Assembly: GCA_002189105.1 (NCBI GenBank)
Contig: NIOB01000004.1
Location: forward strand, 124,001-188,000
Length of the DNA: 64,000 nt
Origin: Saccharibacillus soli
GTDB lineage: Bacteria > Bacillota > Bacilli > Paenibacillales > Paenibacillaceae
Reading direction: 5' to 3'
The notes beneath the pieces were generated by a model, which worked only from the letters and a program-made list of their open reading frames with translations, ran no database searches and was not told the origin of the DNA. The position numbers and the translations under genes are program-made. Of the stretch, positions 42,095 to 48,901 are shown piece by piece (the first letter of the stretch is position 1; the number at the start of each line of letters is the position of its first letter).

Positions 42095-42997
42095 TCAATA
42101 CGATTGGTGCACCAGCGAAGCCGCGCCGATCAGTCCGGCGTTCTGATTGAGCGCCGCCGGAACGATCGCCGTGCGGCGTCCTGACGGACTCAGCGCATGT
42201 TGGGACACATAGGCACGAATCGCGTCAAACAACGGCTCCCCAATCTGCGACACCCCGCCGCCAATGACCAGCATCTCCGGGTCCAGTGTATTGATGAGCG
42301 AGACACAGCCCATCCCCAGCCGCTTGTAAGTGATGTCGATCAGCTCCCGCATCTTCGCATCGCCGCCCGCGGCCAGGTCGAACGCTTCTTTGGTGCCGAC
42401 CGGACGGCCCAGCAGTTCCGAAGCCTGACGCGCGATCGCCGTGCCCGAAGCGATCTGTTCCCAGTAGCCTTCCGTTCCCGCCGCCCCCGGTTCAATCATC
42501 ATAAAACCTACATCGCCTGCATTGCCGGATGCGCCGGTAATCAATCTTCCGTGCATGTAGATGCCGGCGCCAATGCCCGTACTGACCGTGATAAATATAA
42601 AATGATCCACTTCCCGGGCCGCACCCAGCCATTTCTCAGCCAACGTTGCAGCAGTCGCATCATTTTGGAAATGGATCGGCCAGGCGCCAAAATGTTTTTT
42701 TAACTCTTCGACCACACCAAATCCGTGCCAGGCGGGAAGATTGGGCGGGCTGTCCAGTCTGCCGTGCTTCGCGTCCAGCGGCCCGGGTGCGCCCACGCCA
42801 ATTCCTTTGACGTCTTCCGGTGCCGTACCGCTGCTCTCCAGCAGGGTGTGGATCACCGCTGCTGTCTCGGCGATCAGGGCCGCTGGCGTCTTGGCCGGAT
42901 CGGTCTGGAGCGACTGCTGCGCCAACACGGTGCCGTTCTCATCGACCAAGCCAACCGCAATCTTGGTGCCGCCGATGTCAATTCCGATTGCAATCAT
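42095..42997 (-). CDS. ROK-family sugar kinase lacking the zinc motif
   Basis: The 300-residue kinase has the ATP-binding GIDIGGTKIAVGLVDENG (residues 5-22), GVGAPGPLDAKHG, the catalytic region FQNDATAATLAEKWLGAAR and FITVSTGIGAGIYMHGRL. The usual GHxxx...CxCGxxGC zinc motif is missing: the corresponding stretch reads NAGDVGFMMIEPGAAGTEGYWEQ with no Cys or His. It still should phosphorylate a hexose (glucose or fructose type). The start is ATG at 42997, eight bases after AAGGAGG. It is divergent from a LacI regulator and upstream of manA. Confidence 0.85.
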   Translation of the reverse strand: MIAIGIDIGGTKIAVGLVDENGTVLAQQSLQTDPAKTPAALIAETAAVIHTLLESSGTAPEDVKGIGVGAPGPLDAKHGRLDSPPNLPAWHGFGVVEELKKHFGAWPIHFQNDATAATLAEKWLGAAREVDHFIFITVSTGIGAGIYMHGRLITGASGNAGDVGFMMIEPGAAGTEGYWEQIASGTAIARQASELLGRPVGTKEAFDLAAGGDAKMRELIDITYKRLGMGCVSLINTLDPEMLVIGGGVSQIGEPLFDAIRAYVSQHALSPSGRRTAIVPAALNQNAGLIGAASLVHQSY

Positions 42998-43043
42998 GGT
43001 TTCTGCCTCCTTCAACTGAGGGAAAATGACTTACTATCTGTTT

Positions 43044-43085
43044 ACTTGACAAAACTTGACTAAATTATTTATTGTCAAGTAATAT
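43044..43085. promoter_or_regulatory. divergent promoter/operator between ROK kinase and LacI genes
   Basis: ACTTGACAA at 43044-43052 and TTGTCAAGT at 43072-43080 form a 9-bp inverted repeat, with a third ACTTGAC at 43054-43060. TTGACT at 43056-43061 with TAATAT at 43080-43085 (18-base spacer) is a plausible plus-strand promoter, so a regulator bound here could affect both genes. Confidence 0.5.
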
Positions 43086-43160
43086 GGGATCAGCATAACA
43101 TACTTTGAAGCGAACGGATAGCGTTTCTGTTAGGCCAGTTTGGGAAGGGAGGCGGCAGCT

Positions 43161-44240
43161 ATGGCAAGACCGAAAAAGATCTCCATGCAGACCATCGCAG
43201 ATCACCTGGGCATCTCCAAGAATGCGGTATCTCTGGCTTTGTCGGGGAAAAAAGGCGTGAGCGAGGACGTGCGGCGGTCGGTGTTGGCAGCGGCGGAAGA
43301 GGTGGGTTACGAACCTTCCGGCGCCGAAGGCCAGAAGGTTCGCACAAGCCGAAACGTCTTGGTACTGGTGCCCGATCGGGTCGTCAGCTATGCCGACAAC
43401 GAGCATTTTCACTTCTTCCACGATATGCTGTGGAGTCTGGAAGAGAGCATCCGGGCGAAGGGCTGCAATGCCGTCATCGCACGCATCGACCGCGAGATGG
43501 AAGAGAAACGGATGCTGCCGGGTGTGTTCGAGGACGTGGAGCATGTGGGCGTAATTTTATTTGGGATTATCGCCAAGCCCTATGCGCGCAGCATCTGGGA
43601 GAGCGATGTGCCTCTGGTCATGCTGGATTCGTATTACCGCGACCTGCCCTGTGCCGCCGCTGTGTCGGCCAATACGGAAGGGGCAGAAGCGGCTGTTCGC
43701 TGGCTGATTGACCGGGGACATCGGCAGATCGGATTTATCGGGCCGGCCAACTTGACCACCAGCCATGAGGAACGCTGGTTTGGATACTGGCGGGCGATGC
43801 GTGAGGCAGGGCTGCCGATTATGCAGCAACACACGCTGCTGGAAGCGAGTGATTTCGACATGGAGAGAAACGAGCGGGAGATCGGAGAATTTCTGGCGCA
43901 GCTGGGTTTTGGGACAGAAAGTGCTGAAGCGGATGCGGCGGCAGCAGGACGTCCGACTGCATTTTTCTGCGGCAACGACCGTCTGGCGCTTTTGCTGATC
44001 CGCAGGCTGCGAGCACTGGGGGTTGGCGTGCCCGAACAAGCGGAGGTCGTCGGTTTCGACGGCCTGGAGCAGGCGTCTGAAGCAGGTTCCGGCATATCCG
44101 CCACCGTGCGTGTCGATAAACGCGCGATGTGCGAAGCGGCGGTCGAGCTGCTGCTCGGCGGATACGGGAATAGGCGGGAAGCGCTGCGCTGGGCGGCGGC
44201 AGGAATGTTTGAAGAAAGGCGAAAAGGATCGCTTGGATGA
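43161..44240 (+). CDS. LacI-family transcriptional regulator
   Basis: The 359-residue protein starts with the LacI HTH (ISMQTIADHLGISKNAVSLALSGKKGVSEDVRRSVLAAAEEVGY, about 5-50). The periplasmic-binding-like core (about 60-345) includes RGHRQIGFIGP-like IDRGHRQIGFIGPANL and PTAFFCGNDRLALLLIRRLRALGVGVP. It probably represses the divergent ROK kinase/manA genes and itself until a sugar binds. The start is ATG at 43161, eight bases after GGGAGG. Its stop codon lies in the loop of a perfect terminator hairpin. Confidence 0.9.
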   Translation: MARPKKISMQTIADHLGISKNAVSLALSGKKGVSEDVRRSVLAAAEEVGYEPSGAEGQKVRTSRNVLVLVPDRVVSYADNEHFHFFHDMLWSLEESIRAKGCNAVIARIDREMEEKRMLPGVFEDVEHVGVILFGIIAKPYARSIWESDVPLVMLDSYYRDLPCAAAVSANTEGAEAAVRWLIDRGHRQIGFIGPANLTTSHEERWFGYWRAMREAGLPIMQQHTLLEASDFDMERNEREIGEFLAQLGFGTESAEADAAAAGRPTAFFCGNDRLALLLIRRLRALGVGVPEQAEVVGFDGLEQASEAGSGISATVRVDKRAMCEAAVELLLGGYGNRREALRWAAAGMFEERRKGSLG

Positions 44241-44252
44241 GCGATCCTTTTC
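44221..44252. terminator. bidirectional terminator overlapping the lacI-type stop codon
   Basis: GAAAAGGATCGCT at 44221-44233 pairs perfectly with AGCGATCCTTTTC at 44240-44252. The loop holds the stop codon, and A and T runs on the two sides suit both convergent genes. Confidence 0.75.
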
Positions 44253-44266
44253 GTATAAGCGATAGG

Positions 44267-44602
44267 TTAAGATTTTGCCAAGCTCAAACTTCCCCATACC
44301 TCCGCATGAACCGGATTTCCAGAGGCTCGAATTTGCAGGATATAATCGCCTTTTGGAAGCCCGTCCTTTTGCCCGGACTGATCGGGAGACCATTCCCAAG
44401 GCACTCCCGGTTCTACATGCGCTGCAAAATAGGGATTCGATACGGATTCGCCGGATGAGTGTGTCAGACTGGCGGTGAGCGCGGTGTTCGAGCGATTCTC
44501 GACTTTGAGCTTCATATCGTTCGCTGGATGGGAGAGTTGAAACCTTTTTTGCGAAGGCTTGATGCCCAGAAAGCAAGCCCGGCGCGGCTTTGTAAAAATC
44601 AT
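44267..44602 (-). CDS. small unknown protein, 111 residues
   Basis: I do not recognise a family. From ATG at 44602 it reads MIFTKPRRACFLGIKPSQKR, then a beta-rich stretch MKLKVENRSNTALTASLTHS and the end GDYILQIRASGNPVHAEVWGSLSLAKS, which resembles an Ig-like or BACON-like sandwich. The upstream site GGGAAAAG is weak; an internal ATG at MKLKVENR is another possible start. It is divergent from the secreted stalk-domain gene, sharing a 128-base region. Coding composition in the C-terminal 80 residues is convincing; the N-terminus is not. Confidence 0.6.
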   Translation of the reverse strand: MIFTKPRRACFLGIKPSQKRFQLSHPANDMKLKVENRSNTALTASLTHSSGESVSNPYFAAHVEPGVPWEWSPDQSGQKDGLPKGDYILQIRASGNPVHAEVWGSLSLAKS

Positions 44603-44730
44603 CACGAAACTTTTCCCGAAGTGTATCAGAACTGCAACTAAATTGGTCATCGGAAGGTTTATATATATAGAGTACCAGGGTGTTTTTTAATCTCATCTCA
44701 AATCGTATCCTTGAAGGAGGAATTTTTCCC

Positions 44731-45225
44731 ATGAAAAAAATCCTAATTGCTTCGCTGCTCGGTTCTGCTGTTCTTGGTGCTTCTGCCGCTCAGGCAGCTC
44801 CAGCCGCTACCACTCCAGCTGCTCCGGCCACTATGCCTGCTGCGATGACGCCAGCGTCCACACCAGCCGCAACGATCTATGGTAATAACGGTTTGGTTAA
44901 GCCTAGCGCGTATCCGTTCTTCATCAAGAACACGCTGTACGCCACATCCGACGTGATGAAGCAGCTGGGCATTGACGGTCTGAAGACCACTTGGGATTCC
45001 AAGACCAAGAGCTACACGTACATGCTTGGAGACAAGATGGTCAAAGTAACCGCAGACAGCAACATGGCTTGGGTGAACGGCAAAGCCATGAAACTCGAAG
45101 GTTCACCGACGTTCAAACGCGGCGTGATGCGCGTTCCGGTCACCGTGATTCTCAAAGGCCTGGGCGAAACGGTAAAATGGGACAATACGACCAAAACGCT
45201 GTGGGTCGGCGATTCGATTAACTAA
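44731..45225 (+). CDS. secreted copper amine oxidase N-terminal-like (stalk) domain protein
   Basis: The 164-residue protein has a clear signal peptide (MKKILIASLLGSAVLGASAAQA), then an Ala/Pro/Thr-rich linker (about 23-48). One domain follows of the type found at the N-terminus of copper amine oxidases and in many Paenibacillus secreted proteins: YPFFIKNTLYATSDVMKQLG, TTWDSKTKSYTYMLGDKMVKVT, and GETVKWDNTTKTLWVG. It has no catalytic domain, so it is probably a structural or binding module on the wall or in the medium. The start is ATG at 44731, ten bases after AAGGAGG. Confidence 0.88.
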   Translation: MKKILIASLLGSAVLGASAAQAAPAATTPAAPATMPAAMTPASTPAATIYGNNGLVKPSAYPFFIKNTLYATSDVMKQLGIDGLKTTWDSKTKSYTYMLGDKMVKVTADSNMAWVNGKAMKLEGSPTFKRGVMRVPVTVILKGLGETVKWDNTTKTLWVGDSIN

Positions 45226-45258
45226 GTCAGTTTATACATTCATTTAGATCCACTAAAC

Positions 45259-45293
45259 AAACAGGCAGCTCCCTTGGCGGGGGCTGCCTGTTT
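45259..45293 (+). terminator. hairpin after the stalk-domain gene
   Basis: AAACAGGCAGC at 45259-45269 pairs perfectly with GCTGCCTGTTT at 45283-45293. A second 9-bp hairpin CTTCTTCCA/TGGAAGAAG lies at 45302-45322. Confidence 0.7.
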
Positions 45294-45336
45294 GCTGCGT
45301 CCTTCTTCCAAGCTGGAAGAAGTCTTGAAGGCGCAC

Positions 45337-45380
45337 AAAAAAACTCCCGCTCCGCCTCAGTAAAAGGCGAAGCGGGAGTT
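45337..45380 (-). terminator. intrinsic terminator of bglP
   Basis: On the minus strand CTCCCGCTTCGCC pairs with GGCGGAGCGGGAG, followed by seven T. Confidence 0.85.
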
Positions 45381-45437
45381 CCTGACTCCTTTCTTGTCTT
45401 GCGGTGGGCGCTTAACAAGGAATGAAGAGGATCATAA

Positions 45438-47372
45438 TCAGTCGCCCAGAGCAGCCAGTGCAGGCTTGGCAGCGTCCAGCTTCAGCAGAGGTTGCCCGGC
45501 TTCAATCGAACCGCTGTGGAGTGCTTCAAATCCCTCAAACTCTGGCGTATTGGTCACGATCATTGGCGTCGTCAGATCGTATCCGGCTGCGCGGATCGCA
45601 GGGATGTCGAAGGCGAGCAGCGGCTGACCAAGCGTTACGGCCTGTCCTTCTTCAACGAGGACGTTGAAGTGTTTGCCTTTGAGACGAACGGTGTTCAGAC
45701 CGACGTGAATCAGCAGTTCCGCACCGTCAGCCGTTTGCATGCCGACGGCGTGTTTGGTGACAGCCAGCGAGTTCACGACGCCGTCTGCCGGAGCGGTGAT
45801 GATGCCGGCTGTTGGCACCACGGCGATCCCTTTGCCCATATATTCGCCAGCGAAAGTGACATCATCGACGTCAGCCAGCGCCTTGACCGTACCCGTTACC
45901 GGGCTGGACAGCTGCGAATTGCGAATCTCAACGATTGCCGGAACTGCTGCTGCGGCGGCTTCGGTTGGAGCCGCGGCTGGTGCGACCGCTTCTGTGGAAA
46001 CATTCGTTTCCGAAGCGGGTACCGGAACATCCTGGAAGCCCATGATGAAGGTCACGACAGCACCGACTACGAATGCAACCGCCATCCCGATCATGCCGTA
46101 AGCGAAGGTGTCGCCGATCATGGCCGGAATGCCCGGCAGACCTGCGCCGCCAGCCATCACATAAATCTTAACGTGGAACAGACCATAGATGGCACCGCCT
46201 GCGGCACCCCCGATAAGACCGGAAACGAACGGCTTTTTGAGACGCATATTGACGCCGTACATGGCCGGTTCGGTAATCCCCATCATGGCCGAGAAGCTGG
46301 TGGACAGGGACAACGCTTTGAACTGCGGATTGCGCGAGCGCAGGAATACGCCAAAGGTAGCGCCTGCCTGACCCAGATTCGCCGCGAACATGATCGGCAG
46401 AATGTAATCATATTTTTGTGTAGCAAGCGACAGGATGGCAATTGGAACCAATGCCCAGTGCATGCCGGTCATGATGATAAGCGACATCGTACCGCCGAGC
46501 AGCAGACCGCCAAAGATTCCGGTATTATCGAGCAGCCAGCTGATGCCACCTGCGAGACCTTGACCAATGATATTGCCAATCGGACCGAACACGATCAGGG
46601 TAGCCGGTACGATTACAAGCAGAGTCAACATCGGAACAAACAGTACTTTTAGAGCACTCGGGACGAACTTGTTGAAGAACTTCTCGACGTAAGACGAAGC
46701 CCAGATCGCCAGAAGCATCGGAATGACGGACGATGAATACACGACAGAAGTGACCGGAAGCCCCAGGAAGTTGAGATTCCCACCGCCACCCAGCAGTGCG
46801 GTCAGATCCGGATGCAGCACGGCGCCAGCGATGGCTGCGGCCAGGAACATGCTGCTGCCAAATTTCTTGGCGGCACTGAATGCGATCAGGATGGGCAGGA
46901 AGTAGAACGTTCCGTCGCCAATTGCTTTAAGAATCTGGTAGGTGCTGCCGTCTGTAGCCATCCAACCGAAGACATCGGAGACCGACAGCAGCGCTTTAAT
47001 CATACCTGCGCCAGCGAGAGCCGGAAGCAGCGGTGTGAAGATGCCGGAGATGATGTCCAGCAGCGCGGAGAACGGATTCTTTCTCTGCTTGGGCCCTTCT
47101 TCAGCCTGAGCGGAACCGCCGCCAAACGCTGCGATTTTATTGATTTCTTCATAAACCTTGGGCACATCGTTGCCGATGATGACCTGGAATTGAGTACCGG
47201 CGATATTGGTTCCCATCACGCCCGGTGTATTTTCGAGTGCAGCGCGGTCGGCTTTGTTATTGTCACGCAGTTCAAAGCGCAGACGCGTCATGCAGTGAGT
47301 CATCGTTTTGACGTTGGATTCTCCGCCGATTTTATCGAGAACGGATTTGGCTGTTTGCTCATGTTTGCTCAT
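45438..47372 (-). CDS. bglP: PTS beta-glucoside-type transporter, fused EIIBCA
   Basis: The 644-residue permease has EIIB at the N-terminus with phospho-Cys in MTHCMTRLRF (near residue 27). The EIIC membrane domain (about 100-460) includes GITEPAMYGVNMRLKKPF. EIIA at the C-terminus has the phospho-His in GAELLIHVGLNTVRL (near residue 565), preceded by an Ala/Pro-rich linker. It imports and phosphorylates beta-glucosides. The licT-type gene and RAT/terminator upstream support this over the glucose permease. No 6-phospho-beta-glucosidase gene adjoins it. The start is ATG at 47372 behind AAGGAAG; longer in-frame starts run through the leader hairpin. Confidence 0.88.
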   Translation of the reverse strand: MSKHEQTAKSVLDKIGGESNVKTMTHCMTRLRFELRDNNKADRAALENTPGVMGTNIAGTQFQVIIGNDVPKVYEEINKIAAFGGGSAQAEEGPKQRKNPFSALLDIISGIFTPLLPALAGAGMIKALLSVSDVFGWMATDGSTYQILKAIGDGTFYFLPILIAFSAAKKFGSSMFLAAAIAGAVLHPDLTALLGGGGNLNFLGLPVTSVVYSSSVIPMLLAIWASSYVEKFFNKFVPSALKVLFVPMLTLLVIVPATLIVFGPIGNIIGQGLAGGISWLLDNTGIFGGLLLGGTMSLIIMTGMHWALVPIAILSLATQKYDYILPIMFAANLGQAGATFGVFLRSRNPQFKALSLSTSFSAMMGITEPAMYGVNMRLKKPFVSGLIGGAAGGAIYGLFHVKIYVMAGGAGLPGIPAMIGDTFAYGMIGMAVAFVVGAVVTFIMGFQDVPVPASETNVSTEAVAPAAAPTEAAAAAVPAIVEIRNSQLSSPVTGTVKALADVDDVTFAGEYMGKGIAVVPTAGIITAPADGVVNSLAVTKHAVGMQTADGAELLIHVGLNTVRLKGKHFNVLVEEGQAVTLGQPLLAFDIPAIRAAGYDLTTPMIVTNTPEFEGFEALHSGSIEAGQPLLKLDAAKPALAALGD

Positions 47373-47462
47373 GTTTAGTCTTCCTTTCTGCTGTGCAGGT
47401 TGAGGGCAGGGAGTTCGCTGATAGCGCTTCCCAGGCAAGCTTTGAAGCTTTTTGAGAAAAAG

Positions 47463-47528
47463 AAAAACCCGGGCGCTCGAATACACGTACGGCTGTGCCG
47501 GGTGTCGTTCAGTAGCGGCCCGGGTTTT
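47463..47528 (-). terminator. leader terminator upstream of bglP
   Basis: On the minus strand AAAACCCGGGC pairs with GCCCGGGTTTT, followed by a T-rich stretch. Its 5' arm overlaps the RAT sequence, so an antiterminator can exclude it. Confidence 0.85.
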
Positions 47529-47548
47529 GCCTTTGCAGTAACAATCCC
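47525..47548 (-). promoter_or_regulatory. RAT antiterminator element for bglP
   Basis: The minus strand reads GGGATTGTTACTGC, AAA, GGCAAAA, the pattern recognised by BglG/LicT-type antiterminators. It overlaps the following terminator by four bases. Confidence 0.8.
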
Positions 47549-47606
47549 GAGTAAGGGGCGTTGGCGGAGTAACAATCAAACAGCCAACGCATGATGAAGT
47601 TGTCGA

Positions 47607-48437
47607 TTAAGATTTGGCGATGCGATCGATGTGGATCGTCAGATACAGCATCTCTTCCTTGTTCAGCCGATAGTCATAGTGTTCCGCGATATACGCCTCA
47701 ATCGCTTCGGTACACGGATACGCTTCCGGACAGTTGGCCTTTACAATCTCGTAGAGACTGTCGTAGTTGTTGCCGGAATGATCGCCGCTGATGAGCCGTT
47801 GTGCGAAGAACTTGAGATGCGTCACAAAGCGATAATAACTGATCGAATCTTCGTTATATTCCAGATCGAAGTGCTTGCGCACAATGTCGAGAATATCCTG
47901 AATAATCTTCGTAATATCCATCAGCACGGGCATTTCTTCGCCAAGTTGGGCATTGACCAGGTGAAGCGCGATGAAGCCTGCTTCGTCATCGGGGAGTTCG
48001 ACACCCAGACGATCCTTAATCAATTCGAGCGCCGAGCGCCCAACTTGATATTCTGCCTTGTACAGGCTCTTGACCTCAAGGAGCAGTCCATTCTTGATGT
48101 CGAGGCCGCGATTATGGCGTTCTACCGCAAAGTGGATATGATCCGTCAGTGACAGATAGATCGAATCACCGAATTCCTTATCCAGCATGAGGGCAGCCAG
48201 CTTGCGAATCTCCTCGGTTAGCTGCACATATTCCATCGGAATCTGTTCAAGCAGTTCCTTGAGCTTACGGGACGAATCATTGCTTTCCGGACGAAAGACC
48301 TTTTCGATCTTGTCCGTGTCGATTTCGTCTCCAGGTTTTTTTTGAAAGGCTAACCCACGACCCATCACCACGATCTCGGTCTCACTCTCATCCAGCGATG
48401 TGATGACGTTGTTGTTGAGCACCCTAAGGATTTGCAT
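47607..48437 (-). CDS. licT: BglG/LicT-family transcription antiterminator
   Basis: The 276-residue protein has the co-antiterminator RNA-binding domain (residues 1-55: MQILRVLNNNVITSLDES, VVMGRGLAFQKKPGDEID). Two PRD domains follow, with conserved histidines in SLTDHIHFAVERH (PRD1) and LTIHIDRIAKS (PRD2). When beta-glucosides are present it binds RAT RNA and prevents termination; PTS phosphorylation of the PRDs controls it. The start is ATG at 48437, seven bases after AGAGGTG. It has its own RAT-terminator leader, so it is autoregulated. bglP lies 234 bases downstream. Confidence 0.92.
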   Translation of the reverse strand: MQILRVLNNNVITSLDESETEIVVMGRGLAFQKKPGDEIDTDKIEKVFRPESNDSSRKLKELLEQIPMEYVQLTEEIRKLAALMLDKEFGDSIYLSLTDHIHFAVERHNRGLDIKNGLLLEVKSLYKAEYQVGRSALELIKDRLGVELPDDEAGFIALHLVNAQLGEEMPVLMDITKIIQDILDIVRKHFDLEYNEDSISYYRFVTHLKFFAQRLISGDHSGNNYDSLYEIVKANCPEAYPCTEAIEAYIAEHYDYRLNKEEMLYLTIHIDRIAKS

Positions 48438-48504
48438 GGTGTTCACCTCTTGTTCGTCGAAGCTGCTTCGTACGGGATCGAGCCATTCTGCAGAATGGAA
48501 AACA

Positions 48505-48553
48505 AAAGGCAAAACCCAAAACACGTTGAGCACATGTTTTGGGTTTTGCCTTT
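48505..48553 (-). terminator. leader terminator upstream of licT
   Basis: A perfect 19-bp stem: AAAGGCAAAACCCAAAACA at 48505-48523 pairs with its complement at 48535-48553. It overlaps the RAT, so the two structures are mutually exclusive. Confidence 0.88.
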
Positions 48554-48567
48554 GCAGTAACAATCCC
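48544..48567 (-). promoter_or_regulatory. RAT antiterminator element for licT
   Basis: The 24-base sequence is identical to the RAT in front of bglP. It begins about eight bases after the -10 of the licT promoter, at the very start of the transcript. Confidence 0.8.
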
Positions 48568-48574
48568 AATTACA

Positions 48575-48603
48575 ACGATAACACCGTTTTCACGGCTTGG
48601 CAA
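48575..48603 (-). promoter_or_regulatory. promoter of licT
   Basis: On the minus strand TTGCCA (48603-48598) and TATCGT (48580-48575) are separated by exactly 17 bases, placing the transcription start at the RAT. Confidence 0.7.
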
Positions 48604-48611
48604 GAGGAAAA

Positions 48612-48625
48612 AGCGTACGCTTTCA
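48612..48625 (-). promoter_or_regulatory. cre-like catabolite repression site
   Basis: TGAAAGCGTACGCT fits most of the CcpA cre consensus (TGWAARCGYTWNCW, two mismatches) and lies inside a perfect 14-bp palindrome at 48610-48623, just upstream of the licT -35. Confidence 0.5.
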
Positions 48626-48647
48626 AAAAAATAAAAAACGAGAGGAA

Positions 48648-48773
48648 CTAGTACTCTGTATCCGATTAAATAGTGGGTTTACGTTTCGGCCAAACGTAAC
48701 CTGACCTTCGCTTGGTACAGAGTACTAGAGCGTGTCTTCAAAATTACGATGCGTTATTTTGAAGACACGCTCT
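48648..48773. repeat. cluster of nested perfect inverted repeats
   Basis: A 13-bp repeat, CTAGTACTCTGTA at 48648-48660 with TACAGAGTACTAG at 48716-48728, encloses an inner 8-bp hairpin TTACGTTT/AAACGTAA at 48679-48699. It abuts an 18-bp perfect repeat at 48727-48744 and 48756-48773 (AGAGCGTGTCTTCAAAAT). No T-tract fits a simple terminator. It could be a miniature mobile element, a structured RNA or an insulating double hairpin. Confidence 0.75.
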
Positions 48774-48778
48774 GACGG

Positions 48779-48832
48779 AAAAACCCCTGTTCATGGCTGC
48801 GGGTGGATTCCTTCGCAGCAGACGAACAGGGG
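48779..48832 (-). terminator. intrinsic terminator of the serine hydrolase gene
   Basis: CCCCTGTTC at 48784-48792 pairs with GAACAGGGG at 48824-48832, and the minus strand continues with five T. Confidence 0.8.
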
Positions 48833-48901
48833 ACAAGTGTGGATGAGAAGAGACGAAGGAGCGCATCGATCAATCGTTTTCCACGCGATCAAGCGCCAAA
48901 T

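Larger units (their letters stand above)
48438..48901. other. regulatory and palindromic region between licT and the serine hydrolase gene
   Basis: From licT outwards it holds the leader terminator, RAT, promoter and cre-like site. A cluster of palindromes at 48648-48773 follows, then the serine-hydrolase terminator at 48779-48832. No gene is seen. Confidence 0.7.

Noticed and set aside
43557-44732. 391-codon minus-strand frame over the LacI gene and the small unknown gene
   Set aside because: It conflicts with the LacI frame, has no binding site, and the short gene at 44267-44602 in another frame has better protein composition.
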